From contig CAJUGZ010000004.1 in the NCBI GenBank assembly GCA_910585855.1, forward strand, positions 1 to 30,097: a DNA stretch of 30,097 nucleotides. The letters are read 5' to 3'. The stretch's first letter is position 1, and each line of letters starts with the position of its first letter. The notes under the pieces are model-generated. The model was not told where the DNA came from. It saw only the letters and a program-made list of their open reading frames with translations, and searched no databases. This stretch comes from an uncultured Lachnospiraceae bacterium (GTDB lineage Bacteria > Bacillota_A > Clostridia > Lachnospirales > Lachnospiraceae). Made by a program: the position numbers and the translations under genes. Positions 7,188 to 17,300 of this stretch are shown here, in pieces.

Positions 7188-8141
7188 ATGACGATTCTTT
7201 ATTCTTGTAATGCTGATTATATCAATCAAACCATGATTTCTATGTTTTCCGTGATGGCGCATCACAAGGAAAGAATTGATTTTATTTTAGTAAGTGACAG
7301 AATTTCTGACAGAGAAAAAAAACGGATAAAAAATTTGGTAGAGAGAAAAGGTTCTTCACAGATTCAATTTGTGGAATTAGATGGGATACCGGAATTAAAA
7401 GAAATGGATACCGATGGGATTCATCCAAAAAGTATTTATGCAAAACTGTTTCCAGAGCGGCTGACTGATGCAGAGCGGCTGTTATATTTAGACAGTGATG
7501 TAATAGCAAATGCATCTTTTTCTGAACTGTTTCAGATGGATTTACAGGGATGTGTGATAGCGGGAGTAAAGATGCCTTATGCAGATGCAGTTTTAAAAAG
7601 GCAGCAGATAACGGGAGAAATTTTTATTTGTGACGGAGTGGTTTTGGTGGATGTGGTACAGTGGAAAAAAAGGCAGCTTTCGAAGCGGGCAGTGGAATAT
7701 ATAAAAAGATGGCAGGGAAAACCGGAGCGAATGAGTGAAAGCGTCATTAATTTTGTATGTGACAGACAGATTTTGGTTCTGCCTCCTGCTTATAATTTTA
7801 TGCCAAAATTTCTTGTGTTTGGGAAAGCAGAATTAGAAAGGATGTATCAAATTCAGGGATATTATTCTTGGGAGGAGATAGAAGAAGCAAGAAAACATCC
7901 GATTTTGATTCATTTTATGAATGAGCTTTATAATCGTCCATGGTGTAAAAAAAGCAGAAATGCTATGTGGAATCATCCATATCGAAAAGATTATATCTAT
8001 TATCAAAAAAAATTAGGAATTTGCCAAGAAGAGAGAAAATCTCTTTCTATACGAAATAAGGTAACACGGTATTGTTATCAAATACTTCCGTTTCCGTTAT
8101 TTTTGTGGCTGTTTTATAGAATTCATAAAGATGAAAAGTAG
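7188..8141 (+). CDS. GT8-family glycosyltransferase
   Basis: The 317-residue protein has the GT8 fold: a start TILYSCNADYINQTMISMFS, the metal-binding DxD in YLDSDVI (D102, D104), and the C-terminal HFMNELYNRPW segment that corresponds to the second metal/donor site of LgtC-like enzymes. Members transfer galactose or glucose from UDP donors with retention. The last 30 residues (QILPFPLFLWLFYRIHK) are hydrophobic and basic and could anchor it to the membrane. The start is supported by AAGGAG at 7173-7178. Confidence 0.9.
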   Translation: MTILYSCNADYINQTMISMFSVMAHHKERIDFILVSDRISDREKKRIKNLVERKGSSQIQFVELDGIPELKEMDTDGIHPKSIYAKLFPERLTDAERLLYLDSDVIANASFSELFQMDLQGCVIAGVKMPYADAVLKRQQITGEIFICDGVVLVDVVQWKKRQLSKRAVEYIKRWQGKPERMSESVINFVCDRQILVLPPAYNFMPKFLVFGKAELERMYQIQGYYSWEEIEEARKHPILIHFMNELYNRPWCKKSRNAMWNHPYRKDYIYYQKKLGICQEERKSLSIRNKVTRYCYQILPFPLFLWLFYRIHKDEK

Positions 8142-8150
8142 GAGTAGGAA

Positions 8151-9593
8151 ATGCTGAAAAAAGAGGATTATTCCAATGAAAAAAGTTGGAAAAAGGCAGG
8201 AATTGCTTTTTTTATTTATCTAGGAATTGCTTTTTTATTTTATTTTATTGCAGAAGAGCAGATTACGTATCGGACTTATCAAAATGAATCGCCCATGCAG
8301 AGTACAAATATTGGAGAGATTGTGGACGGAGACAGAATCGAGCAGACGATTTTTTATTCCGGTGATTATCTTTCTTCTCTGACTTTTCAGACCGCTACTT
8401 ATGCCAGAAAAAATACCGGAACGATTACTATTACAGTAAGTACTGAGCCGTTTGATACAGAGATGGATTCGGATATATTTGTGCAGCAGACGTTTGATAT
8501 AGAAAAGCTGGAAGATAATTCTAATCTTGTTGTAAAAGCAGGAAAGAAACTAGAATCACCTGTTTTATATCTTTGTATTACTTCAAATGGAGCAACTTAT
8601 GGAAATGCCATTACTTTTTATGCGGCACAGAAAAGCGAGGAATATCCATCATTGATTCGAAATGGACAAGCAGAAGGAATTTCTTTATGTGTGGGCGTGG
8701 AAGGAGGGCTGGCAACTTTTTTTGGAGAACAGTACTGGAAAATCGTTTTTATAACAGGAGTGATACTGGCAGGATTGGTTCTGATTTTATTTGGAAAAGG
8801 GGAAAAGGACAGACTGGGAAATCGTATTGTTTTTCATATAAAACAGTATGGTTTTTTAGTCAATCAGTTGGTTAAGCGTGATTTTAAAACAAAATATAAA
8901 CGTTCAACTTTAGGATTTCTTTGGAGTTTTTTAAATCCTCTTTTGACCATGATTGTACAGTATATTGTATTTTCTACGATCTTTCGTTCAGATATTGATA
9001 ATTTTCCGGTCTATTTATTAAGTGCCGGTATTGTATTTAATTTTTTTACCGAATCCGTAGGCGGAGGGCTTTGTGCGATTGTTGGAAATGCGTCTTTGAT
9101 TACAAAGGTCTATGTGCCAAAGTATATTTATCCATTTTCAAAGGTGCTTTCTACTGCGATTAATTTAGTGATTTCTATGCTGCCGCTGCTTTTTGCAGTG
9201 GGAATTACAGGAGAAGAGATTACAAAAGCATTTTTTTTAATTCCGTTTTTGTTTCTTTGTTTGATTCTGTTTTGCGTAGGAATGTCTTTTTTACTTTCTA
9301 CCAGTATGGTATTTTTTCGGGATACACAGTTTTTATGGGGAATTATTAGTTTAGTTTGGATGTATGCAACACCGATTTTTTATCCTGAAAGTATTATACC
9401 AGAGCATTTTTCTTTTATTTTAAAGGGGAATCCAATGTATCATTACTTAAAATTTTTTCGTACGATATTGATGCAGGGAGTATCGCCGCAGATGTCAGAG
9501 TATGTGTATTGTATCGGGTTTGCTCTATTATTTTTACTGATAGGTGCGAAAGTATTTCAGAAAGCACAAAATAAATTTGTTTTGTATCTGTAG
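8151..9593 (+). CDS. ABC-2 polysaccharide exporter permease (Wzm/TagG-like) with an added extracytoplasmic domain
   Basis: Residues 235-480 are a standard six-helix ABC-2 permease, with KRDFKTKYKRSTLGFLWSFLNP as the entry helix and the C-terminal FQKAQNKFVLYL. Ahead of this is an unusual extension of about 230 residues: a first membrane helix (16-34), a mostly beta-strand region outside the membrane (35-195) and a second helix (197-215). Ordinary Wzm proteins are about 260 residues and lack this part. The extension resembles two regions in the DUF2142 protein encoded at 14304, sharing the pattern NAITxYA and a following NG. The start follows GGAG at 8141-8144. The ATPase gene begins 10 bases downstream, so the two form the exporter. 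Confidence 0.9.
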   Translation: MLKKEDYSNEKSWKKAGIAFFIYLGIAFLFYFIAEEQITYRTYQNESPMQSTNIGEIVDGDRIEQTIFYSGDYLSSLTFQTATYARKNTGTITITVSTEPFDTEMDSDIFVQQTFDIEKLEDNSNLVVKAGKKLESPVLYLCITSNGATYGNAITFYAAQKSEEYPSLIRNGQAEGISLCVGVEGGLATFFGEQYWKIVFITGVILAGLVLILFGKGEKDRLGNRIVFHIKQYGFLVNQLVKRDFKTKYKRSTLGFLWSFLNPLLTMIVQYIVFSTIFRSDIDNFPVYLLSAGIVFNFFTESVGGGLCAIVGNASLITKVYVPKYIYPFSKVLSTAINLVISMLPLLFAVGITGEEITKAFFLIPFLFLCLILFCVGMSFLLSTSMVFFRDTQFLWGIISLVWMYATPIFYPESIIPEHFSFILKGNPMYHYLKFFRTILMQGVSPQMSEYVYCIGFALLFLLIGAKVFQKAQNKFVLYL

Positions 9594-9603
9594 GAGAAGT
9601 CAG

Positions 9604-11970
9604 ATGATTCAAGTAGAAAATATTTCGATGCGTTTTCGTATGGCAAATGATCGAATTGTCAGTCTAAAAGAATATGTCATTGCCCGATTAAAAGGGCAGT
9701 TAAAATATCGGGACTTTTGGGTTTTTCAGGATATTAGTTTTGAAGTGGGAAAAGGAGAAGTTGTTGGTATTATCGGAAAGAACGGAGCTGGAAAAAGTAC
9801 GCTTTTAAAAATTATTGCAGGTGTGCTGACACCGACAAAGGGCAGTGTCAGTGTGCAGGGAAAAGTAGTTCCTATGCTGGAATTAGGTTCAGGATTTGAT
9901 ATGGAACTAAGCGGAAGAGAAAATATTTTTCTGAACGGTTCGATTTTGGGCTATGGCAGAGAATTTTTAGAAGAGCACTATGGAGAGATTTTGGAATTTT
10001 CACAACTGCAGGAATTTATTGATATGCCGATTCGTAATTATTCTTCTGGGATGCTGATGCGTCTGGCTTTTTCGATTGCTACGATTGTAAAACCGGAAGT
10101 ACTGATTGTGGACGAAATTTTAGCAGTGGGGGATGAAGCATTTCAGAAAAAATCCAAGCGGAAAATGTTAGAACTGATGAGCGGAGGAACAACGGTACTG
10201 TTTGTTTCCCATAGTATTGAGCAGATTCGGGAAATGTGCAATCGGGTGGTATGGTTAGAAAACGGGAAGATCAATCTGATTGGAGAAGCAAAAAAGGTCT
10301 GTGATGCCTATCAGGAATTTATGAATCCGACAGTGGATTTGAAAGAGTCGATTCAGGAGAGAACTCGAAAGACCGATGCAGAAAAATATTATATGGATGT
10401 GCTGCTGGTTTATGGTGTATTAGGAGAAGAGTATGAATGGCGGGTTCATAATCAAAAGGAACAGTTATTGGCTGGAAATATGGCAGCAGCAGAGAGTTAT
10501 TATCAAGAGATAACAGAAAAGATGATAGCCAGATATCGGGTTTTTATTTTTATCGGCTGTCCGGGGACAGAAGAGGTTATCTCTTATATAAAAAAATTAA
10601 AAGCATATCATAAAACGGTTTTAATTGACTGCAGCGGGATCTTGGAGTGGAAAAATAATCGGATCTATCGGAACTGTAAGGCAGAGATTCATGGGATTGT
10701 AGCGGCAACGGGATTAGTAGAAGAAGCGGCAAAGAAAGAAGGATTTTTGGTTTATCGAAATTTGGATGTCTGCTCAGATCGTATGGAACAGCTTTCGGAA
10801 TGGGCAGTTTATGATCGGGAAATTTTGCCTGATTTGGATGTCAATCAGATGTCTGGAGATATGGAAGTGGTTAATTATTATCGGGCAGTAAAAAAGAAAG
10901 AGGAGAGAAAGAATAGAAACTTGCGGATTGGCTGTTTTTGTTTAGAAAAAGAAATGGTGGAACGACTGGCAGAGGCAGTTTTTACAGTCGATCCGCAGGC
11001 AGAACTTTATCTGCATCCAAATTTGCAGTTAAGCAGCCGAATGGAACGGTATCGAGGACGGATTTTCTATTTTGAAAGTATGGAACGGGAAAAACTTCCC
11101 GGTATATATGCCGATTTGGATTTAGTTCTTGGGATAGAAAGAGAGTGTGCAGAGGAAGACAGCGAAAAACGGCAGCTATATCAGCAATGGATTTATGCTG
11201 GATTGGTAAAGATTCCTTTTTTTATCTGGGTTTCAAAAAAGGAAGAAGAACTGATTGATATGATACAGAATAACAGAATTACGGCAGCAGATGAAATATC
11301 GTTTTATCAGACAGTAAAGAAGTGGTATCAGAAAGAAAAATGGCGCAAAGAATGGATAGAACAGATATTTTCTCAAGTAAAAAAAGAGGTAACAGCAATT
11401 AATACAGGAGGAAGATTTACTCGATGGATACAGAAACAGGAAACAGCACAGATCGTATTTCTTTTAAAAAAAGAAACAGAAAAAGAAAAGCAGAAAAGAA
11501 TCTTTACTTGTGCAAAAAACTGTTGGAAAAAGGGAAGGGATGTGCTGCTGCTTTGGGATGATGCAGTTGGAGATTTGGCAAAAGGAACGACAATTTCCGA
11601 ACTGGCTCGATCGGAAGTATATCTCTATGGTTCATTTGATCGAGTGGTAGCTGCAGAATGGGAAGACTGCGATTTTCTGCGTTCGTATTCACAGATTCGC
11701 ATAAGGATCTTTTTACAGCAGGAAAAGCAGTGGCAGCTTTATGCTTCCGGTGATTATCGCAGATTTCAAAGAAGGCAGCTTTATTTTTCTTGTACAGAGA
11801 TACTTTTTTTGGTAAGAGAGGAATTTTTTACTGCACATTCAGAGTTATTTATAGGGGAGTATGCCAAAGTAAAAGTACTTCCTGATAAAGAAGAGGAATG
11901 GGATCGGGTAATTTTAGAAGAAGAGAATTTAGAAGATAAGAGGGAAGAAAGAATCATCAGGAAACAATAA
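9604..11970 (+). CDS. ABC exporter ATPase (Wzt-like) fused to a degenerate glycosyltransferase module
   Basis: Residues 1-235 form a complete Wzt/TagH-type ATPase: Walker A GKNGAGKST (58-66), signature YSSGM (146-150), Walker B VLIVDE (167-171) and switch H203. Wzt proteins often carry a C-terminal cargo domain. Here, residues 258-788 instead resemble the glycosyltransferase encoded next (12021). YYMDVL, HNQKEQLLAGN, YRVFIF and SDRMEQLSEWAVYDR match that protein in order, as does an ITISELARSE...GSFDRVVA-like region further on. The transferase active-site features are missing: the FDIDD segment is IDCSGI, and the KSxxK/E donor site is not conserved. It therefore looks like a pseudo-enzyme used for chain recognition. 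The start is ATG 9604 behind AGGAG at 9592-9596. Confidence 0.9.
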   Translation: MIQVENISMRFRMANDRIVSLKEYVIARLKGQLKYRDFWVFQDISFEVGKGEVVGIIGKNGAGKSTLLKIIAGVLTPTKGSVSVQGKVVPMLELGSGFDMELSGRENIFLNGSILGYGREFLEEHYGEILEFSQLQEFIDMPIRNYSSGMLMRLAFSIATIVKPEVLIVDEILAVGDEAFQKKSKRKMLELMSGGTTVLFVSHSIEQIREMCNRVVWLENGKINLIGEAKKVCDAYQEFMNPTVDLKESIQERTRKTDAEKYYMDVLLVYGVLGEEYEWRVHNQKEQLLAGNMAAAESYYQEITEKMIARYRVFIFIGCPGTEEVISYIKKLKAYHKTVLIDCSGILEWKNNRIYRNCKAEIHGIVAATGLVEEAAKKEGFLVYRNLDVCSDRMEQLSEWAVYDREILPDLDVNQMSGDMEVVNYYRAVKKKEERKNRNLRIGCFCLEKEMVERLAEAVFTVDPQAELYLHPNLQLSSRMERYRGRIFYFESMEREKLPGIYADLDLVLGIERECAEEDSEKRQLYQQWIYAGLVKIPFFIWVSKKEEELIDMIQNNRITAADEISFYQTVKKWYQKEKWRKEWIEQIFSQVKKEVTAINTGGRFTRWIQKQETAQIVFLLKKETEKEKQKRIFTCAKNCWKKGRDVLLLWDDAVGDLAKGTTISELARSEVYLYGSFDRVVAAEWEDCDFLRSYSQIRIRIFLQQEKQWQLYASGDYRRFQRRQLYFSCTEILFLVREEFFTAHSELFIGEYAKVKVLPDKEEEWDRVILEEENLEDKREERIIRKQ

Positions 11971-12020
11971 CCAAGAAATAATAGAAGGGATTCGATAAAA
12001 CAGAAAGGGATAGACAGAAT

Positions 12021-14288
12021 ATGGAAAAGGTAAGTGTATTGGCAGAAAAATCGGTAAGAGCATTAAAGGCAGGCGGGGTAAAGGAGCTTGCCCGGCGGAC
12101 AAAATTTTATTTTGATCAAAAGAAAAATCCCCTTCCGACCGACTCGCATGAAAATTACTATATGGATGTACTTTTTATCAATGGGTGCTATTTACCACAT
12201 CCATCCAGATATCGTGTAGCCCATCAGAGGGAACAGTTAATGGCAGGAAATTTGACCAGTCATGAAGTTTTTTATACAGATTTAACTTTAAAAGCAGTAC
12301 GAAATTATCGGGTTTTTATTTTTTACCGCTGCCCTTTTACTGAAACAGTAGGAGAGTTTATTCGATTGGCAAAGCAGTTGAATAAAACAGTACTTTTTGA
12401 TATTGATGATTTGGTTATTAATAAAAAATATACACGTACAATTCCATATGTAGCTGCTATGGAAAAAGAAGAAAGAAAAGCCTATGATGAAGGAGTGGAT
12501 CTGATCAGAAAGACTCTTTGGATGTGTGATGCAGCAATTACTACAACAGAACGGATGGCAGAAGAACTCAAGAATTATGTACCAGAAGTATATATCAATC
12601 GAAATGTTGCTTCGGATCGTATGCTGCAGCTTTCAGAGTGGGCTTCTTATGATCGGGATGTTTTGCCGTATAAAAGGGCAGAGGAAATTGAAGGAAAAGA
12701 GAATCTTCGAATCTATAGAAAAGCCTGTAAAGGAAGGAAAAAGCGGGATCGGGGTGGACTGCGGCTAGGATATTTTAGCGGAAGCATCACACATAATGCA
12801 GATTTTCAAATGATACTGCCGGTGATTGAAAAATTGATGGAACGTGAAAAAACGTTGGAATTATGGATGGTAGGGGAGTTAGAACTGCCGGAGGAGTTAA
12901 AACGTTATCAGGAACGTATTATAAATCAGCCATTTGTAGATTGGGAGGAACTGCCACGCCTGATTGCTTCCGTGGATGTCAATCTTGCACCTTTGGAAAA
13001 TAGTATTTTTAATGAAGCGAAATCGGAAAATAAGTGGGTAGAAGCCGCTTTGGTAAAAGTGCCAACTGTTGCAAGCAAAATCGGAGCATTTGAAAAAATG
13101 ATACAATCAGGAAAAACAGGGATTCTTTGTGAAACAAACGAGGACTGGGAAAGAGAATTGATTCGGTTAATAGAGGATAAGCGCTATCGAAAAGAATTAG
13201 GGAAAAATGCGTATGAATATGTGAAAAAGCACTGTGTTTCAATTTATACTGCTTATGGAATTACTACTTATATTCAGAAAAAAATGACGCCAAATATTGT
13301 ATTTGTTCTTCCGACTCTGCAGATAAGCGGCGGTCTTTTGGTGGTATTAAAACACTGCGAGATACTAAAGAAAATGGGACTGGATGTAACGATATTTAAT
13401 GATGGATATGAAAAAGATAGTTATATTAAGGGTGCTCAGATGAAGTTTCCGGTGATTTCAAGAAAAGAGATCGGTATTTACGGAAGTATTGATAAAGCAG
13501 TTGCTACTTTATATAGTACAGTAGAGTTTTTAACGCTTTATCCAAATATTAAAGAACGGTTTTATTTTGTGCAGAATTTTGAAACCGATTTTTATCAGGC
13601 AGGAGAATATCTGCGTTTTCGGGCAAATCAGACTTATTTTTCCTGTTTGAATTTAAAGTATATTACGATTTCGAAGTGGTGTCAGAAATGGCTGAAAGAA
13701 CAGTATGGAAAAGAGGCACTTTATGCACCAAACGGAATTGAATTAAAACGGTTTCCTATAAAAAAGCGGGATTTTAAGGATTCTAAGAAAAGGATACGGA
13801 TTTTAGTAGAGGGAAATTCCGAGGATTATTATAAAAACGTAGATGAAAGTTTTCGAATTATTGAATTATTAGATACTGAAAAATACGAAATTTGGTATAT
13901 GTCCTATCAGGGAAAACCCAAAGAATGGTATCGAGTGGATGAGTTTTTATATAAAGTACCAAATACGGAAGTGGCAAAGGTTTATCTGCAGTGTGATATT
14001 TTATTAAAAACCAGTATACTGGAAAGTTTTTCTTATCCGCCGTTAGAAATGATGGCAACTGGCGGATATGTAGTAGCGGTTGCAAATGAAGGAAATATGG
14101 AATATCTGCAGAATGGATATAATTGTCTGTTTTATCCGAGGGGAAATCGAAAGGAAGCAGTAAAGCGGATCGAACGGTTAGTAATCGATCGCAAGCTGCA
14201 GGAAAAATTGTATCAGAATGGTTTGGATACAGCAAAAAGCAGAGCATGGGACTTGCTGCAAAAGCAGATTATTTCGTTATATCAGTAA
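12021..14288 (+). CDS. Two-module glycosyltransferase (GT4 plus WsaF-like GT4)
   Basis: The 755-residue protein contains two GT-B modules. Module 1 (about 45-405) has VLFDIDDLVI (124-133), a SGSITHNADF donor-domain loop and the conserved NEAKSENKWVEAAL segment (331-344). Module 2 (about 424-755) begins PNIVFVLPTLQISGGLLVVL and resembles the rhamnosyltransferase WsaF, with FVQNFETDFYQAGEYLRF and an E-x7-E motif in ESFSYPPLE. It probably adds two linkages, perhaps rhamnosyl, but no dTDP-rhamnose genes are in the window, so the sugar is uncertain. Module 1 and the front of module 2 are the source or sister of the degenerate module fused to the ATPase just upstream. That points to a tandem duplication followed by loss of activity in one copy. 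Confidence 0.85.
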   Translation: MEKVSVLAEKSVRALKAGGVKELARRTKFYFDQKKNPLPTDSHENYYMDVLFINGCYLPHPSRYRVAHQREQLMAGNLTSHEVFYTDLTLKAVRNYRVFIFYRCPFTETVGEFIRLAKQLNKTVLFDIDDLVINKKYTRTIPYVAAMEKEERKAYDEGVDLIRKTLWMCDAAITTTERMAEELKNYVPEVYINRNVASDRMLQLSEWASYDRDVLPYKRAEEIEGKENLRIYRKACKGRKKRDRGGLRLGYFSGSITHNADFQMILPVIEKLMEREKTLELWMVGELELPEELKRYQERIINQPFVDWEELPRLIASVDVNLAPLENSIFNEAKSENKWVEAALVKVPTVASKIGAFEKMIQSGKTGILCETNEDWERELIRLIEDKRYRKELGKNAYEYVKKHCVSIYTAYGITTYIQKKMTPNIVFVLPTLQISGGLLVVLKHCEILKKMGLDVTIFNDGYEKDSYIKGAQMKFPVISRKEIGIYGSIDKAVATLYSTVEFLTLYPNIKERFYFVQNFETDFYQAGEYLRFRANQTYFSCLNLKYITISKWCQKWLKEQYGKEALYAPNGIELKRFPIKKRDFKDSKKRIRILVEGNSEDYYKNVDESFRIIELLDTEKYEIWYMSYQGKPKEWYRVDEFLYKVPNTEVAKVYLQCDILLKTSILESFSYPPLEMMATGGYVVAVANEGNMEYLQNGYNCLFYPRGNRKEAVKRIERLVIDRKLQEKLYQNGLDTAKSRAWDLLQKQIISLYQ

Positions 14289-14293
14289 AGGAG
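14288..14293 (+). promoter_or_regulatory. Ribosome binding site deciding a GTG start
   Basis: AAGGAG ends 10 bases before GTG at 14304. A nearer ATG at 14297 is out of frame and runs into TAG after six codons, so the GTG is the only start that gives the long protein here. Confidence 0.6.
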
Positions 14294-14303
14294 AAAATGG
14301 GTT

Positions 14304-17300
14304 GTGAAAGAAAATAGGAAAAAGTTGATTTATCTTGGTGTGGTTTTATTTTTGATTGGTACGTTTTTAATTATCAATCAAGAAAGATGCAATTTCTTTT
14401 TTTCCAATTTAGCAACGATACAGGAAGAAAATCCAGAGCCGCTAAGCTATCTGGATGAAATGCCGATTGATGGGATTACAAAGGAAAGAGAAGTGATTCA
14501 GCCTTTGACTTTTGACAGAAGAGTAGGACATATCGGGGTGAAAATCGGTACATATGGAAGAGAAAATCATGCCATATATGAAATCAGCTTGCTTGATCAG
14601 TGGGGAAATGTCTTAGGTATGGCAAGAGAAGATGCTGCTGCAATGAAGGATAATGACTATTTTTATATAAAAGTCGAACGGCTGATTGTGCCGGGGCAGG
14701 AATATTATTTAAAGATAATTTCTGATTCTGCGGAGGATGAAAATGCCATTACTTGTTATGCATCAAAAAGTATAGAGAACCAGAAACCAGTAAGGATTAA
14801 TGGAAAAGAGCAGGACTATTCTTTGATTTTAACGTTTATGTATGGAAAAGTGAAGAATTATACCAGTGCAATTCTTGCTGTACTTTTATTTGTTTATGTG
14901 ATGTATGCAGGATATTGTTTGATAAAAAAAGAGAAAATCCTTCCTTTTATAATGACAGGGAAAACCATCTTTTTGTCAAAACAGATGCATCTGGCAGTAA
15001 TCGTGATTAGTATAGTGGCTTTTTGTGCAGCATTGTTTTGTAAAAAAACAATTTATGAAATTTTATTTACAGAAGATTCTCATGCAGAAACGTATATTTC
15101 AGAAGCTTTATTAGATGATGTGACTGCGGAGCAAAGCTTTATTTATCCAGAAGAGGAAATGGATTGCATTGAAGTAAGATTTGCACTGTTTTTGCAGAAG
15201 TTTCAAAGTGGTGTAATTCACTTTGAGTTATATGAAACAGGAAATTTGGATGTCATAAGAAGTGGTTTTGTAAAAGCAAAAGATTTAGAAAATGAATATG
15301 TTCGGTTTTCCTTTCCTAAGATAGAGGGTACAAAAGGAAAAGAATATACACTTCGTATTTATACAACGGAAGTAAAAAGTGATAATGCCATGAGTTTATA
15401 CTTTACAAGCGATAATTTCAACCAACAGGTATTTCAGCTGCACGGAGAGGAAGTAAAAGGAAATTTACTGCTGACAGCAGGAACTACGCAAAAAGAGTTT
15501 TATTGGGAATGGATTTTGGTTTTAGGAATCGTTTTAGTTGGAATCGTTCTGTTTTATTTCTGGCGGTTTTATATCGCAAAGCGTAAGTTAGTGGCTGTTA
15601 TTGGAGTTGTTTTCGCTATAGTGGTTGGAGGAATTGGAGTGCAGTCTTATTCTGTTTATCATAAATTTAGTATAGATGGGATAATAAAAACCATTTTTGA
15701 AAATAGTTCTGGAAGAGAGAAAATATATAATCAGGAGGGGATAGATTATAAGGAATCTTTTGATTATTCTATTCGTACCGATGGTACTTGTTATGGAATG
15801 ACGCAAATGATAGAGTTACAAAATATTAATTCAAAAATAGATTCCATAAGGATTAGGCTAAAAAACGATAGTATGGCTAAAAGGAGCTATTATGTATCGA
15901 TATTTTTTGATACAGGAAGTGGATATAACAATGATGAAAAATATAATGTATTTTATATTTATCGTGGAGAAAGTGAAATATTAATTCCTATATTAAATCG
16001 TAATCTTATTCATTCTATGAGAATTGATATTGGAGAAGAAATATATATAGAAACAATAAAATGGAATAAAAAATTGATAGAGATAGATGAGATTGTGTTA
16101 AATCATTCTGATTTAAGAGAAGAAAATAGCTATTTTTTATGGACAGTTACTTTTGTAATTGTTTTTATATTAGGAATTTTTATAAGTAAAAAATTTAAAA
16201 AGTTGGAAAAGATGACAATTACTTTTTTTCTGGCAGCAGGATTTGTATATGGAATTATTTTTTCTGTATTGATTCCGATTGCCCAAGTACCAGATGAAGC
16301 ATATCATGTACGGCATACTTTGTATGCAATAGGTGGTGATGAAATATATAAGCAAATGATGGAAATTACTGAAGAAGTTGGTTTATTTAAAATTACTGGA
16401 ATGTCTGGAGAAAAAGTTGATACTTTAAAATATAAAAGTTTATTTACTACTCGTTTAGAATCTTATAAGCTAAATCATATTGTTGAGAAAGATACTTTAG
16501 AAGTTTTAAAAAGACCAGGACAGACGATAGGCGTATTAATAGCTATTCTTTTTAAAATGCCAGTGTTTTGGATTTATTTTTTAGGAGAATTGGGAGGATT
16601 ATTTGTATATATAGGAATTTGTTATTGTGCATTGAGATTATTGCCAAGAAAGAAAGAATTAATGTGTATGATAATGCTGCTTCCAATAGCATTACAGCAG
16701 GGAGGAAGTTTTTCCTATGATTCTTTTAATAATGCACTTAGTTTTTTATTGATATCTTATATTATGTATTTGAATGTAAAAAAGGAATTTGTTGATTTAA
16801 AAGATATAGTTGTTTTGATAAGTATAGGATTATTATTATTTTATATTAAAACAATATATGCGGGATTACTCTTATTATTTGTTGTAGTGCCAGTTGATAA
16901 ATATAATATTAAAATAAGAAGATATTGTATTGATAAACAATGGATAAAAGCAAATAGAAAAAAGGTAATAGCAGGTGTTTGTATTGGAATTTTATTAATA
17001 ATAGCTTTTGTATTAATGATGAAATATGAATATGTCATATTATTAGTGCAGGCATTTATCTATGTGGGAGAAATTATTCGTTTAGTAGGTCGCTCTTTTA
17101 TAGAACAGGGAAATATGTATATAGATTCTATGATAGCATGTTTTGGATGGGCAGATACACCAGTAAGTGAATGGTTTGTGATTGTTTATGTATTTGGTTT
17201 AATTTGGTTGTGGTGGTTTAGTGATAAGGAAGATGAAATAGATAAAAATTCTAAGATAAATGCTAAATCTAAAATAATAGAAAAAAGTGTTGTTTTATTT

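Noticed and set aside
9544..9603. Twenty extra N-terminal codons on the ABC ATPase
   Set aside because: They overlap the permease end; ATG 9604 has AGGAG at the right distance and begins with the standard MIQVENISMRF of this ATPase type.
12526..12768. Small frames inside the two-module glycosyltransferase and other large genes
   Set aside because: They are out-of-frame shadows of well-supported coding regions without their own start signals.
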